From Coriobacteriaceae bacterium (GTDB lineage: Bacteria > Actinomycetota > Coriobacteriia > Coriobacteriales > Coriobacteriaceae): DNA of 64,000 bases. The stretch spans positions 1-64,000 of the forward strand of contig CABIZD010000004.1 in NCBI GenBank assembly GCA_902363125.1, read 5' to 3'. Below the pieces are notes generated by a model. The model was given only the letters and a program-made list of their open reading frames with translations, was not told the DNA's origin and made no database searches. Shown piece after piece: positions 34,177 through 42,939 of this stretch (positions within the stretch are counted from its first letter, which is position 1; every line of letters begins with the position of its first letter). Made by a program: the position numbers and the translations under genes.

Positions 34177-35544
34177 CTAGCGGGGGACGTAGCGGCCGGG
34201 TTGGGCTCCGGTGGGCTCGCCGTCGCGTGCCGCCAGCACGCCGTTCACAAACACGGCTTTGGCGCGGCCATGTGCCTCAAAACCCTCGAGCGGCGTGTAG
34301 TCCACGGCCTGATGCTGCGTCGCCGCGCGAATGGTCCAGCGCGCCTGGGGATCCCACACGCACACGTCGGCATCGGCACCCTCGGCAAGACAGCCCTTGC
34401 GCGGGTACATGCCAAACACGCGCGCCGGGTTCTCGCTCATCAGGCGGCAGAGGTCCTCGGGGCCCAGTTGCCCCTCAAAGCTCGTGGCGATCGCGACGGG
34501 ACGATGCTCCACGCCGGGCCCGCCGTTGGGAATCGCTCGGAAATCGTCGCGCCCGCGGTCCTTTTGCCCGTGCAGGTTAAAGCTGCAATGATCGGTTGCA
34601 ATAGTATCGATCTCGCCAGCCACAAGCGCCTCGCGCAACGCGGCACGGTCACCGGCATGGCGCAGCGGCGGGCTCATCACGTACTTGGCGCCCGCAAAGC
34701 CGTCCTCGCCCTGTTCCAGATAGCAGGTGTCGTCGAGCATCAGATACTGGGGGCAGGTCTCGACATAGATATTCTTCTGCCCGCGCGCTTTGGCAGCACG
34801 GATGGCCTCGAGCCCCAGCTTGGTCGAAAGGTGCACCACGTTGACCGGAGCGTCCCCGGCCAGGTGCGCCAGATACAGCAGGCGGCTCACGGCCTCACCC
34901 TCGCACACGTCCGGACGGCTGAGCGCATGGCCCTCGGGCCCGTGGATGCCCTGCTCAAACACGCGCTTCTGCAGCGCATTCACCAGCGTGCCGTTCTCGC
35001 AATGCACGCACAGGATACCGCCCACGCGCTTGAGCTCCTCCAACACCTCGAGCGTCTCGGCATCGTCCAAGCGCAGGTGGTCATAGGCAAAGTAGGTCTT
35101 AAACGACGACACGCCCGCCTCGCGCATGGCCGAAAGATCGGCGCGGTTGCGCTCATTCCACTCGGCGAGCGCCATATGAAAGGCGTAGTTGGCGGTGCAG
35201 GTGCCGTCGGCGCGATGATGCCACTCGACCAAGGCATCGGGCATGGTCACGCCGCGATCGGCCGTCGCGTAGTCGACGATGGTCGTGGTACCGCCGCAGG
35301 CAGCCGCACGTGTGCCGGTCTCAAAGCTATCGGCCGTCCAGTCCATGCCGGTCCAGCACTGCATGTGCGTGTGCCCATCGATAAAGCCCGGGAACACCCA
35401 ACAGTCCGTGGCGTCCTGGACGGTATCGTCCTCGCCCGGCTCAATCGCCGCGGCAATCCGCACAATCTTATCGCCCTCCATGGCAAGGTCGGCGCGGCGA
35501 AGCCCCTGGGGCGTCACGAGCGCGCCGTTTTTGATGATGATCAT
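34177..35544 (-). CDS. hydA: D-hydantoinase / dihydropyrimidinase
   Basis: This 455-residue amidohydrolase opens hydantoin-like or dihydropyrimidine rings. It has the binuclear zinc ligands: GFIDGHTHMQ, a Lys expected to be carbamylated in GVSSFKTYFAYDH, HCENG, and the Asp in IATDHCSFN. In anaerobic purine/urate loci a hydantoinase of this type (HyuA/HydA) is thought to act on the opened ring. It lies nine bases after the MocA-like gene on the same strand. The exact substrate (allantoin-like or other cyclic amide) is not known from the sequence. Confidence 0.93.
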   Translation of the reverse strand: MIIIKNGALVTPQGLRRADLAMEGDKIVRIAAAIEPGEDDTVQDATDCWVFPGFIDGHTHMQCWTGMDWTADSFETGTRAAACGGTTTIVDYATADRGVTMPDALVEWHHRADGTCTANYAFHMALAEWNERNRADLSAMREAGVSSFKTYFAYDHLRLDDAETLEVLEELKRVGGILCVHCENGTLVNALQKRVFEQGIHGPEGHALSRPDVCEGEAVSRLLYLAHLAGDAPVNVVHLSTKLGLEAIRAAKARGQKNIYVETCPQYLMLDDTCYLEQGEDGFAGAKYVMSPPLRHAGDRAALREALVAGEIDTIATDHCSFNLHGQKDRGRDDFRAIPNGGPGVEHRPVAIATSFEGQLGPEDLCRLMSENPARVFGMYPRKGCLAEGADADVCVWDPQARWTIRAATQHQAVDYTPLEGFEAHGRAKAVFVNGVLAARDGEPTGAQPGRYVPR

Positions 35545-35553
35545 AATTGCTCC

Positions 35554-36168
35554 TTATTGATTGATGCAGTTGGCCACGCGATCAAAATACGAGCAGGCGG
35601 CAATATGCTCTGTTATGCAGCGCTGTCCCTTGACGGTATCGACGTCCCACAGCTCGTAGGCACGCGCCTCGACCAGCACCACGTCGGTACGGTCCTTGAG
35701 GATCGAGCCCCCGCCGTCCTTGCCCTCAAGACGTATGAGCGCATCGAACAGTTCCGCCGGAAAGAGCACCGGACTCGAAGGCTCACCGTTGCACGCAAGA
35801 CGTACCGGATGCTTGCGGCCACGCTCATCAAACGTGCGAACCATGGCCTCAAAAGAATCCGAACTCACGAGCGGCTGGTCGCCCGGCAAAAAGAGGCAAC
35901 CTTTCCAGTTGCGTTCGACTCCCCATGAAAGGCCCGCACGGACGCTTTCGCTGCGCAGCTCGCCATCGTGCAGCACGCACGGGCAATGCTTGTCCTCGCA
36001 AATCTGGGCGACCTCGGGCCAACGCGTCGAAACCACGACGTCAAAGCCCCGGGGAACCGAATCGATGGTCCGGGCAATCAGCGGCTCGCCATAGATATCG
36101 GCAAGCATCTTGTTAGAGCCAAACCGCTTGCCCTCGCCCGAAGCCATAATGACGCATCCAAGTTTCAT
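35554..36168 (-). CDS. mocA: MocA-like molybdenum cofactor nucleotidyltransferase
   Basis: This 204-residue protein has the NTP-transferase fold. The start MKLGCVIMASGEGKRFGSNK carries the nucleotide-binding signature and LPGDQPLVSSDSFEAM the metal-binding Asp region. Such enzymes add CMP to molybdopterin to make the dinucleotide cofactor used by xanthine dehydrogenase-type enzymes. Neighbouring hydroxylase genes support this role. The start at 36168 follows GGGGAGGT; an upstream in-frame ATG at 36222 is less likely. Confidence 0.88.
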   Translation of the reverse strand: MKLGCVIMASGEGKRFGSNKMLADIYGEPLIARTIDSVPRGFDVVVSTRWPEVAQICEDKHCPCVLHDGELRSESVRAGLSWGVERNWKGCLFLPGDQPLVSSDSFEAMVRTFDERGRKHPVRLACNGEPSSPVLFPAELFDALIRLEGKDGGGSILKDRTDVVLVEARAYELWDVDTVKGQRCITEHIAACSYFDRVANCINQ

Positions 36169-36255
36169 GGTGATACCTCCCCTGAAACCATCGTACCCAT
36201 AACTCGCGCCGCGGGCATCCACATCGAAAGCGCTTATCCCGCACGCCCGCGATGC

Positions 36256-36293
36256 AAAAAGGGGGCACCCCGCCGGTTGGCAGAGCGCCCCCT
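36256..36293 (-). terminator. Rho-independent terminator of ygeW
   Basis: On the minus strand GGGGGCGCTCTGCC pairs with GGCGGGGTGCCCCC and is followed by TTTTTG. It lies 25 bases after the ygeW stop and separates this gene from mocA-hydA. Confidence 0.85.
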
Positions 36294-36318
36294 TTACATA
36301 GCTTACCTCAGCCCGGCT

Positions 36319-37521
36319 TTAGGCCTGGAGCCAACGGGCGGTGTTGCGCTCGTCGAGGGCCTTGAGGGTAGCGGCGGGATCGGCAACCTTCTGCAGGAAC
36401 ATCATGGCAGCGATGGCGTACGGCTTGTAGCTGGCCTCCTTGTACATGCCCACGCGGTGCATGTCGAAGACGTCGGCGTTAACCTCGCCGTGCTCGCAGG
36501 AGACACCGGAGATGTCGGCGGGCAGCGGGTGCATAAAGATGGTGTCCTGGCCGTTGGCAGTCTTCTCCATGAGCTCGGTCGTGGAGCACCAGTCCTGGTG
36601 GGTGGCGTTCTGGGCGAGCAGCTCCTTCTCGAGCGCAGCGATGCCGGCGTCGTCGCCCTCGGCGTACAGATTGGTACGCTTCTCCATGGCGGCAAACGGA
36701 GCCCAGCTCTTGGGGATCACGATGTCGGCGCCCTCGAAGGCCTCGGCCATGGTGTTGACCTGCTTAAAGGTGGTGCCGGACTCGGCGGCATAGCCCTTGG
36801 CGCGCTCGACGGCCTCGGGCATGAGGTCGTAGCCCTCGGGGTGAGCCAGGGTGACGTCCATGCCAAAGCGGGGCAGCAGGCTGATCAGCGACTGCGGGCA
36901 GGACAGCGGCTTGCCGTAAGAGGGCGAATAGGCCCAGGTGACGGCAACCTTCTTGCCCTTGAGGTTCTCGAGGCCACCAAACTCGTTGATGAGGTAGAGC
37001 ATGTCGGCAGAGGACTGCGTGGGGTGGTCGGAATCGGACTGCAGGGAGATGAGCGTGGGACGGTGATCCAGAACGCCGTCCTCGTAAGCCTGCTGCACGG
37101 ACTCGGAGACCTCGGCCATGTAGGCGTCGCCCTTGCCGATGTACATGTCGTCGCGGATGCCGATGACGTCGGCCATGAAGGAGATCATGGTAGCGGTCTC
37201 GCGGACGGTCTCGCCGTGAGCGATCTGGGACTTCTTCTCGTCCAGGTCCTGCAGCTCAAGGCCGAGCAGGTTGGCGGCCTTAGAGAAGGAGAAACGCGTA
37301 CGGGTGGAGTTGTCGCGGAACAGGGAGACGGCCAGACCCGAGTCGAAGATCTTGGACGAGACGTTGTTCTCGCGCAGCTCGCGCAGGGCGTCGGCAACGA
37401 TGTAGAGAGCCTTGAGCTCATCGGTGGTCTTGTCCCAGGTGTGCAGGAAGTCGCTGCCGTACATACCCTTAAAATCGAGGCCGTTCAGCTGCTCGACGAG
37501 CTCGGTAAACTTAGCGTCCAT
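36319..37521 (-). CDS. ygeW: YgeW-type knotted carbamoyltransferase
   Basis: This 400-residue enzyme belongs to the aspartate/ornithine carbamoyltransferase fold but to the YgeW branch. It has the carbamoyl-phosphate loop FRDNSTRTRFSFSKAANLL and the MHPLPADI equivalent of the HCLP motif. In related loci it is grouped with ygeX and ygeY and is thought to handle a ureido intermediate of purine breakdown, perhaps yielding carbamoyl phosphate for ATP synthesis. The start at 37521 follows AAAGGA; the open frame extends to 37707 but lacks family similarity there. A 201-base gap separates it from ygeY. Confidence 0.93.
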   Translation of the reverse strand: MDAKFTELVEQLNGLDFKGMYGSDFLHTWDKTTDELKALYIVADALRELRENNVSSKIFDSGLAVSLFRDNSTRTRFSFSKAANLLGLELQDLDEKKSQIAHGETVRETATMISFMADVIGIRDDMYIGKGDAYMAEVSESVQQAYEDGVLDHRPTLISLQSDSDHPTQSSADMLYLINEFGGLENLKGKKVAVTWAYSPSYGKPLSCPQSLISLLPRFGMDVTLAHPEGYDLMPEAVERAKGYAAESGTTFKQVNTMAEAFEGADIVIPKSWAPFAAMEKRTNLYAEGDDAGIAALEKELLAQNATHQDWCSTTELMEKTANGQDTIFMHPLPADISGVSCEHGEVNADVFDMHRVGMYKEASYKPYAIAAMMFLQKVADPAATLKALDERNTARWLQA

Positions 37522-37675
37522 GGAAATGTCCTTTCTAAAGATGAAACGATCGCAGTGAGTAGATGTGCTCCGGCATGCGCGTGTGGCTAGAACATGCAGA
37601 GCACCATGACGAGGACCCGCCACCGTTGAGGAAGCATGGGAGATAACGACCGCGGGCCCCAAGTCAACAGGAGGC

Positions 37676-37700
37676 GCCGGGGGCATAAACTGTCCCCGGC
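37676..37700 (-). terminator. Hairpin after ygeY
   Basis: GCCGGGG and CCCCGGC form a perfect 7-bp inverted repeat around an 11-base loop, 22 bases after the ygeY stop. No clear T-run follows, so termination would be weak or Rho-assisted. Confidence 0.45.
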
Positions 37701-37722
37701 TCAACAAAATCGAGGAATGGGA

Positions 37723-39108
37723 CTAGTCGATCTTGTTGTTGGTCAGACCGGCGCGGAACACGGTGGCGTCGCCATCGGCCTGGCTCGGATCGTAGAGGTT
37801 CAGGGCAGCCACATACATAGCGGCGGCGGTGACCAGGTCGTCCTTGTAGGTGACCTCGTTGGGAGCATGAGCCTGAGACTCGGCACCCGGGCCAAAGCCC
37901 ACGCAGGGGATGCCGTAGCGGCCCTGGATGGAAACGCAGTTCGTGGAGAAGGTCCACTTGTCGCACAGCGGGCGACCGGTGCGCTTGTCCATGCTGGGCT
38001 CGCAGCCGATGCGCTCGTCACCGAACATGGCCTTGTGGGCGTCGACGAGGGCCTTGACGTGCGGAGCGGTCTCCTTGTTGATCCACGTGGGGAAGTAAGC
38101 CTCGGTCTCGTAGACCTCGCCGGTCCAGGACGGACGGTCGTACATGTACATGGAGACCTTCACGTCGTCGCCGTACTTCTTGGCGGCCGGCAGGTTGCGG
38201 ATCTCGTCCAGGCAGGACTCCCAGGTCTCACCGGCGGTCATACGACGGTCGATGGAGATGGCGCAGGAGTCAGCGACAGCGCAACGGCTGGGGCTGGTGT
38301 AGAAGATCTGGCTGACGGTGCAGGTGCCGCGGCCCAGGAAGCGGGCATCCTCGAAGTGCTCGGGGTTGTACTTGGGGTCGAGCATCTTGACGAGACCCTT
38401 GATGTCGGTCGACTCGTCGCAGCCGTTGTTGTTGAGGGCGCGGACGTCGGCGATGATGTCGGCCATCTTGTAGATGGCGTTGTCGCCGCGGTCGGGAGCG
38501 GAGCCGTGGCAGGAGGTGCCGTGAACGTCGACACGGATCTCCATGCGGCCGCGGTGACCGCGATAGATGCCGCCGTCGGTGGGCTCGGTGGAAATGACGA
38601 ACTCGGGCTTAATGCCGTCCTTGTTGTAGATGTACTGCCAGCACATGCCGTCGCAGTCCTCTTCCTGGACGGTGCCGACGACCATGATCTTGTAGCCCTC
38701 GGGGATGAGGCCCATGTCCTTCATCATCTTGGCAGCGTAGGTAGCGGAAGCCATGCCACCCTCCTGGTCGGAGCCGCCGCGGCCGTAGATGATCTCGTCG
38801 GTCTCGTAGCCCTCGTAGGGATCGGCATCCCAGTTCTCGATGTTGCCGATGCCGACGGTGTCGATGTGGGAGTCGATGGCGATGATCTTGTCGCCCTCGC
38901 CCATAAAGCCCATGACGTTGCCCAGGCCGTCGACCTTGACCTCGTCATAGCCAAGGCTCTCCATCTCGGCCTTGATGCAGGCGACAACCTCACCCTCCTC
39001 GCAAGACTCAGAGGGATGGGAGATCATAGCGCGCAGGAAGCGAGTCATATCAGCACGATGGGACTCAGCAGCAGCCTTGATAGCGTCGAAATCGAGTTCT
39101 TTAGCCAT
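37723..39108 (-). CDS. ygeY: YgeY-family selenium-metabolism-linked hydrolase
   Basis: This 461-residue M20-type amidohydrolase is the YgeY form. Metal ligands are seen in [24 protein letters not shown] and [10 protein letters not shown], with a late His in [13 protein letters not shown]. Family members occur with selenium-dependent xanthine dehydrogenases and are predicted to cleave an N-carbamoyl or peptide-like bond in a purine-derived intermediate. It follows the diaminopropionate ammonia-lyase gene by 74 bases, with a hairpin (39149-39175) in the gap. Confidence 0.94.
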   Translation of the reverse strand: MAKELDFDAIKAAAESHRADMTRFLRAMISHPSESCEEGEVVACIKAEMESLGYDEVKVDGLGNVMGFMGEGDKIIAIDSHIDTVGIGNIENWDADPYEGYETDEIIYGRGGSDQEGGMASATYAAKMMKDMGLIPEGYKIMVVGTVQEEDCDGMCWQYIYNKDGIKPEFVISTEPTDGGIYRGHRGRMEIRVDVHGTSCHGSAPDRGDNAIYKMADIIADVRALNNNGCDESTDIKGLVKMLDPKYNPEHFEDARFLGRGTCTVSQIFYTSPSRCAVADSCAISIDRRMTAGETWESCLDEIRNLPAAKKYGDDVKVSMYMYDRPSWTGEVYETEAYFPTWINKETAPHVKALVDAHKAMFGDERIGCEPSMDKRTGRPLCDKWTFSTNCVSIQGRYGIPCVGFGPGAESQAHAPNEVTYKDDLVTAAAMYVAALNLYDPSQADGDATVFRAGLTNNKID

Positions 39109-39182
39109 TGTTCATAACCTTTCAAACGAAGGAATCTACCTGTGAGGTGGCGGAGCGATACCTATTTACTCCGCCCCAACGA

Positions 39183-40397
39183 TTAGCAAGTGGGATATTC
39201 GCCTTCCCAAACAATGCGGCGATACTGGTCGGGATCGGTGTCGCCCTCGGTGGAGAAGCAGAGCACGGAGCTCGTCTTGTCCAGGCCGATGAGTTCCTTG
39301 AGCTCGGCGTACTCGGGATCGAGCATGAGGGTCTCGACCAGGCCGGTGGTCACAGCGCCGGACTCGCCGGAGATGACGCGCGGGTCGCCCTTCTCGGGAG
39401 CGCCCAGGGTGCGCATGCCGCGAGCGGTGACCCAGTCGGGGCAGGACACGAAGGCGGTGACGTGGTTGCGCAGGATATCCCAGCCCAGAATGTTGGGCTC
39501 GCCGCAGCACAGACCGGCCATGATGGAGGGCATGTCGCCGTCCACGATGCGCGGATCGCCGTCGCCGGCGGCAGCGCCCTTGTACAGACAGGCGGCAGGC
39601 GCGCACTCAGCCACGACGAAGGTGGGCGGGTTATCGGGATACAGGTTGGTGAAGTAGCCCACCACGGCGCCGGCGAGCGAACCCACGCCAGCCTGGACAA
39701 ACACGTGCGTCGGGCGGTTGATGGCCATCTCGCGCAGCTGCTCGGCAGCCTCGGAAGCCATGGTGCCGTAACCCTCCATGATCCAGGACGGAATCTTCTC
39801 GTAGCCCTCCCAGGCGGTGTCCTGAACGATGACGCCGCGCTCGCAGGCATCGGCCTCGGCGGCGGCCATGCGCACGCACTCGTCGTAGTTGACCTCTTCG
39901 ATGGTCACCGTGGCGCCCTCGGCCGCGATGTTATCGAAGCGGGGCTTGGTGGAACCCTTGGGCATGTGCACGACGGCCTTCTGGCCCAGCTTGTTGGCAG
40001 CCCATGCCACGCCGCGGCCATGGTTGCCGTCGGTAGCGGTAAAGAAGGTGGCCTGGCCAAAGTCCTCGGCCAGCTGATCGGAGGTCAGGTAATCGAAGGT
40101 GCAGTCGGCAACGTCCTTGCCGGTCTCGTCGGCAATATAGTTGGCCATGGCAAACGAGCCGCCCAGAACCTTAAAGGCGTTGAGGCCAAAGCGATAGCTC
40201 TCGTCCTTAACGCACAGGTTGGACAGGCCCAGGCGCGCGGCCTGGCCGTCCAGGCGGGCAAGCGGAGTGACGGTGTACTGGGGGAACGACTGGTGGAAGG
40301 CGCGGGCCTTCTTCACGTGGTCGAGGCTCATGATTCCCAAGTGCTTGTCATCGCTCTTGGGCATCGTGTTGCCCGCCCACTGGATCTTATCGGCCAT
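39183..40397 (-). CDS. dpaL: 2,3-diaminopropionate ammonia-lyase
   Basis: This 404-residue PLP enzyme (also called YgeX) converts 2,3-diaminopropionate to pyruvate and two ammonia. The cofactor Lys lies in LNAFKVLGGSFA, followed by FTATDGNHGRGVAWAANKLG. The glycine-rich phosphate-binding loop is VQAGVGSLAGAVVGYF. In urate-degrading anaerobes this step is placed late in the pathway and yields usable pyruvate. It is the first gene of the dpaL-ygeY-ygeW run and is divergent from a YheO-like regulator. Confidence 0.95.
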   Translation of the reverse strand: MADKIQWAGNTMPKSDDKHLGIMSLDHVKKARAFHQSFPQYTVTPLARLDGQAARLGLSNLCVKDESYRFGLNAFKVLGGSFAMANYIADETGKDVADCTFDYLTSDQLAEDFGQATFFTATDGNHGRGVAWAANKLGQKAVVHMPKGSTKPRFDNIAAEGATVTIEEVNYDECVRMAAAEADACERGVIVQDTAWEGYEKIPSWIMEGYGTMASEAAEQLREMAINRPTHVFVQAGVGSLAGAVVGYFTNLYPDNPPTFVVAECAPAACLYKGAAAGDGDPRIVDGDMPSIMAGLCCGEPNILGWDILRNHVTAFVSCPDWVTARGMRTLGAPEKGDPRVISGESGAVTTGLVETLMLDPEYAELKELIGLDKTSSVLCFSTEGDTDPDQYRRIVWEGEYPTC

Positions 40398-40484
40398 ACG
40401 GTGAACTCCTTAAGTCCTCTCTTGCCGGCCCCCGCATACGCGTTTCAGCCCATTCCCATTCATGCGACTGAACTTTTATGTGGA

Positions 40485-40508
40485 TGCCAAACAAAAAGTT
40501 TGTTAGCA
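40485..40508. promoter_or_regulatory. Candidate operator between dpaL and its regulator
   Basis: An imperfect 24-bp palindrome with AACAAA and TTTGTT as core arms and outer TGC and GCA. More TTTGTT half-sites occur at about 40548 and 40609 in the same 277-base divergent region, which holds no gene. The YheO-like protein encoded at 40675 is the obvious candidate binder. Confidence 0.45.
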
Positions 40509-40674
40509 CTGTTCTATCACACTTTTTGATTGGCATACCTAACGAATTGTTTGTTGCCGTAATCGGTACTTTTTCGCCGCCGAACGGTCATGAATTGCCT
40601 TGTTGATGGATTTGTTTGCGGTCAAGTGTGGTTTATGGCAAAGTGTGCCCAAACTAATTTTTAGGAAGGCACCC

Positions 40675-41328
40675 ATGACCCCCGCACAGATTGAGTTTTA
40701 CAAGCGCCTAGCACACGGCCTGGCGCTCCAATTTGGCCCCAACTGCGAAGTCGTCGTCCACGATCTGGAAACCGAGGACGTGGACCACTCCATCGTAGTG
40801 ATCGAAAACGGCCACGTCAGCGGGCGCAAACTGGGTGACGGCCCCAGCCATATCGTGTTTGAGTCCATGCACGAGGGCACCACCGACGTGCACGACCGCG
40901 AGCCATACCTCACCAAAACCACCGATGGCAAGCTGCTCAAATCGTCGACGATCTTTATCCGCAACGACGAAGGCAAGCCCGTCGGCATTTTGGGCATTAA
41001 CTTTGACATTACGCTCATGAAGGCTTTTGAGCGTTCGCTCGACGCCTTTACCGGCACCGGCGGCACGGGCTATACCGAGCCCGAGCCCATTACCAAGAAC
41101 ATCGGCGACCTGCTCGAGGACCTGCTGCACGAGTGCGAGCAGTTTGTGGGCAAGCCCGCGGCACTCATGACCAAAGACGAGCGCATTCGTGCCATTGGCT
41201 ACCTCGACCGTCGCGGCGCCTTCCTCATTTCCAAGTCGAGCGAGCGCGCCTGCGAGTTCTTTGGCATCTCCAAGTACAGTTTTTATAGCTACCTCAATGA
41301 GGCCAAGGCGGCGGCCGGCGACAAGTAG
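40675..41328 (+). CDS. YheO/DauR-like PAS-HTH transcriptional regulator
   Basis: This roughly 217-residue regulator has an N-terminal PAS-like YheO domain (CEVVVHDLETEDVDHSIVVI to GKPVGILGINFDIT, residues ~22-120) and a C-terminal HTH_22 domain (GYLDRRGAFLISKSSERACE, then FFGISKYSFYSYL). Members of this family respond to small molecules and control amino acid catabolism, for example D-arginine use in DauR. It faces away from dpaL and is probably the local controller of the purine locus. The start at 40675 follows AGGAAGG; the upstream ATG at 40600 does not. Confidence 0.88.
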   Translation: MTPAQIEFYKRLAHGLALQFGPNCEVVVHDLETEDVDHSIVVIENGHVSGRKLGDGPSHIVFESMHEGTTDVHDREPYLTKTTDGKLLKSSTIFIRNDEGKPVGILGINFDITLMKAFERSLDAFTGTGGTGYTEPEPITKNIGDLLEDLLHECEQFVGKPAALMTKDERIRAIGYLDRRGAFLISKSSERACEFFGISKYSFYSYLNEAKAAAGDK

Positions 41329-41451
41329 GCGCTCGCCTGGATTGCCCCTCCCCTTTTGGGCGCGAGTTCTGGAAAGCACGAATCCAAGACCGAGCCACTT
41401 GGGAAGTTCCATATAATCGATGTCATTAGTATTTCGAAAGGATGGAACAGA

Positions 41452-42441
41452 ATGGCGTTGAGCAAGGCATCATGCACCGGTCGCGGATTGATTCCGGCAA
41501 TTGGTGGACATGTGCACCGCATGTTCGATGAGGGTGAAGACGACCTGTTTTCGCTGAGCCTTGACGATGTGATGGATGATCGCCCGTGGACCGCCGACGA
41601 ACTCATGGGCGGCGGCGCGGCTCGCCCGTCAAGCCCCAATCCCGCACTTGCGCCTAAGACCGCATCTGCGCCGACTCCTGCGCAGTCGGCTGTTTCGACG
41701 CCCGCGCCTACACCCGCACCCACTTCGGCGCCCACGCCCGCTCCCCGCCCCGCAAGTGACCCATCCGAGACGGCGGCATTTCTCGCAGCAGCGACGCAGG
41801 GCAAATCGGCCGACAGCACTGTTATGTACAGCGCCCAGCAGTTGCCTGTTCCTGCGGCACGCAAGCCTCCGGTCGCAAGGCTCGATGAGCCCGTTGCCCA
41901 TCAGGTTGCCTACGATTCCTGGGCTGCAACCGATCTGGATGAGACCTCTACCGGCATGCCGGCGCTCGACGTTCCAGTTAACCCGCTTTTTGCCGCCAAC
42001 ACGAGCGCCGCAGACTATGAGGGCGGTACGGCATATTCCGATTATTCCGATGGCTATGCTGGCAACAGTCGCATCGAGACCGAGGACTATGGCACCGCGT
42101 CGAGCGATTATCCCAACGATCCGTACGCTGCCACGCCCGCACCGGAATATGACCCGGAGGCCGCGTCCGCGCCGGCGTATACCAAAAGCACGGGCGAAGA
42201 GCGCTTCGCCGATTATTACGCCGAGGAAAAGGCACTGCGTTTCTCGGAATTTCCGCAGGCAGTCAAGGTTGCCTTTATCGCCATTATCATTGCCCTGCTC
42301 GGTGTCATTGCATTTGAGGGATTCCAGCTGTTCCGCGGCCCCACCCAAGCGGAGTCGGAGACCCAGCAAAAAGAGGACGATAACCAGTACCTGGACATCA
42401 ACACCCTCAAGGGCGACCCCAACGACGGGGACGACGAGTAG
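41452..42441 (+). CDS. Proline-rich single-pass membrane protein, unknown
   Basis: This 329-residue protein is not recognised. The N-terminal ~60 residues contain a conserved-looking stretch (KASCTGRGLIPAIGGHVHRM, DLFSLSLDDVMDD). A disordered Pro/Ala/Thr region follows, then Tyr- and acid-rich sequence, one hydrophobic helix near residues 272-291 (VAFIAIIIALLGVIAFEGF) and an acidic 38-residue tail. Most of the chain would be cytoplasmic if the helix follows the positive-inside rule. The start at 41452 follows AAAGGA. A TATAAT hexamer lies at 41412-41417. Confidence 0.7.
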   Translation: MALSKASCTGRGLIPAIGGHVHRMFDEGEDDLFSLSLDDVMDDRPWTADELMGGGAARPSSPNPALAPKTASAPTPAQSAVSTPAPTPAPTSAPTPAPRPASDPSETAAFLAAATQGKSADSTVMYSAQQLPVPAARKPPVARLDEPVAHQVAYDSWAATDLDETSTGMPALDVPVNPLFAANTSAADYEGGTAYSDYSDGYAGNSRIETEDYGTASSDYPNDPYAATPAPEYDPEAASAPAYTKSTGEERFADYYAEEKALRFSEFPQAVKVAFIAIIIALLGVIAFEGFQLFRGPTQAESETQQKEDDNQYLDINTLKGDPNDGDDE

Positions 42442-42578
42442 CGAGGGCTGAAGGCGGCCACAGGATCCCGCATCCAGCACCAGCTTCTTAGTGCTGTTTT
42501 GTCATCCAGCTACACTTTTCCGAAGTTTTAAGGTGCCTATTTCGACACTTTTCCGGATTTTATACTCTGTCCCTCCAG

Positions 42579-42872
42579 ATGCGCTTTACGGTGCAGGCGT
42601 TGGAAGAAGGGCCATGTGCCGCTGGCGGCCCACATGTTCTGCAGATCAAGCTGCTCGGAGACGGCTCGCGCGAGCCGTCCAGCTGGAAGCTTTTTGCCGA
42701 CGGTGCGTGCGTTGCGGACGGATCCGGCGCCTTTGCCCGCGAGTGCTTCTGCGAGGGCGCCGAGGTGTTCCTGGACCTGTGTCGCGACGCCGTGCACGCG
42801 GCCGAGCTGCACCAGTGGAGCCAGAGGGAGTACGAGCTGCTGAGCGCGGCGCGCGGGATTGCGGGGGTGTAG
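42579..42872 (+). CDS. Small uncharacterised protein
   Basis: This 97-residue frame has the GC-rich third positions of neighbouring genes and a balanced composition, with six cysteines, so it looks coding. No domain was recognised. The ribosome binding site before ATG is poor. It ends at a bidirectional terminator (42910-42935) shared with the DUF262 gene. It could be a small soluble protein of the core genome at the edge of the defence island; the function is unknown. Confidence 0.5.
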   Translation: MRFTVQALEEGPCAAGGPHVLQIKLLGDGSREPSSWKLFADGACVADGSGAFARECFCEGAEVFLDLCRDAVHAAELHQWSQREYELLSAARGIAGV

Positions 42873-42909
42873 GTGGGCAGATAAGCCATCGGCAATTCCG
42901 AGATGGCAA

Positions 42910-42935
42910 GGGCCGGGAATTAGATTCCCGGCCTT
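42910..42935. terminator. Bidirectional Rho-independent terminator
   Basis: GGCCGGGAAT and ATTCCCGGCC form a perfect 10-bp stem with a 2-base loop, followed by TTT on the plus strand; the minus side reads CTTGCC. It lies between the convergent small gene and the DUF262 gene. Confidence 0.8.
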
Positions 42936-42939
42936 TAAC

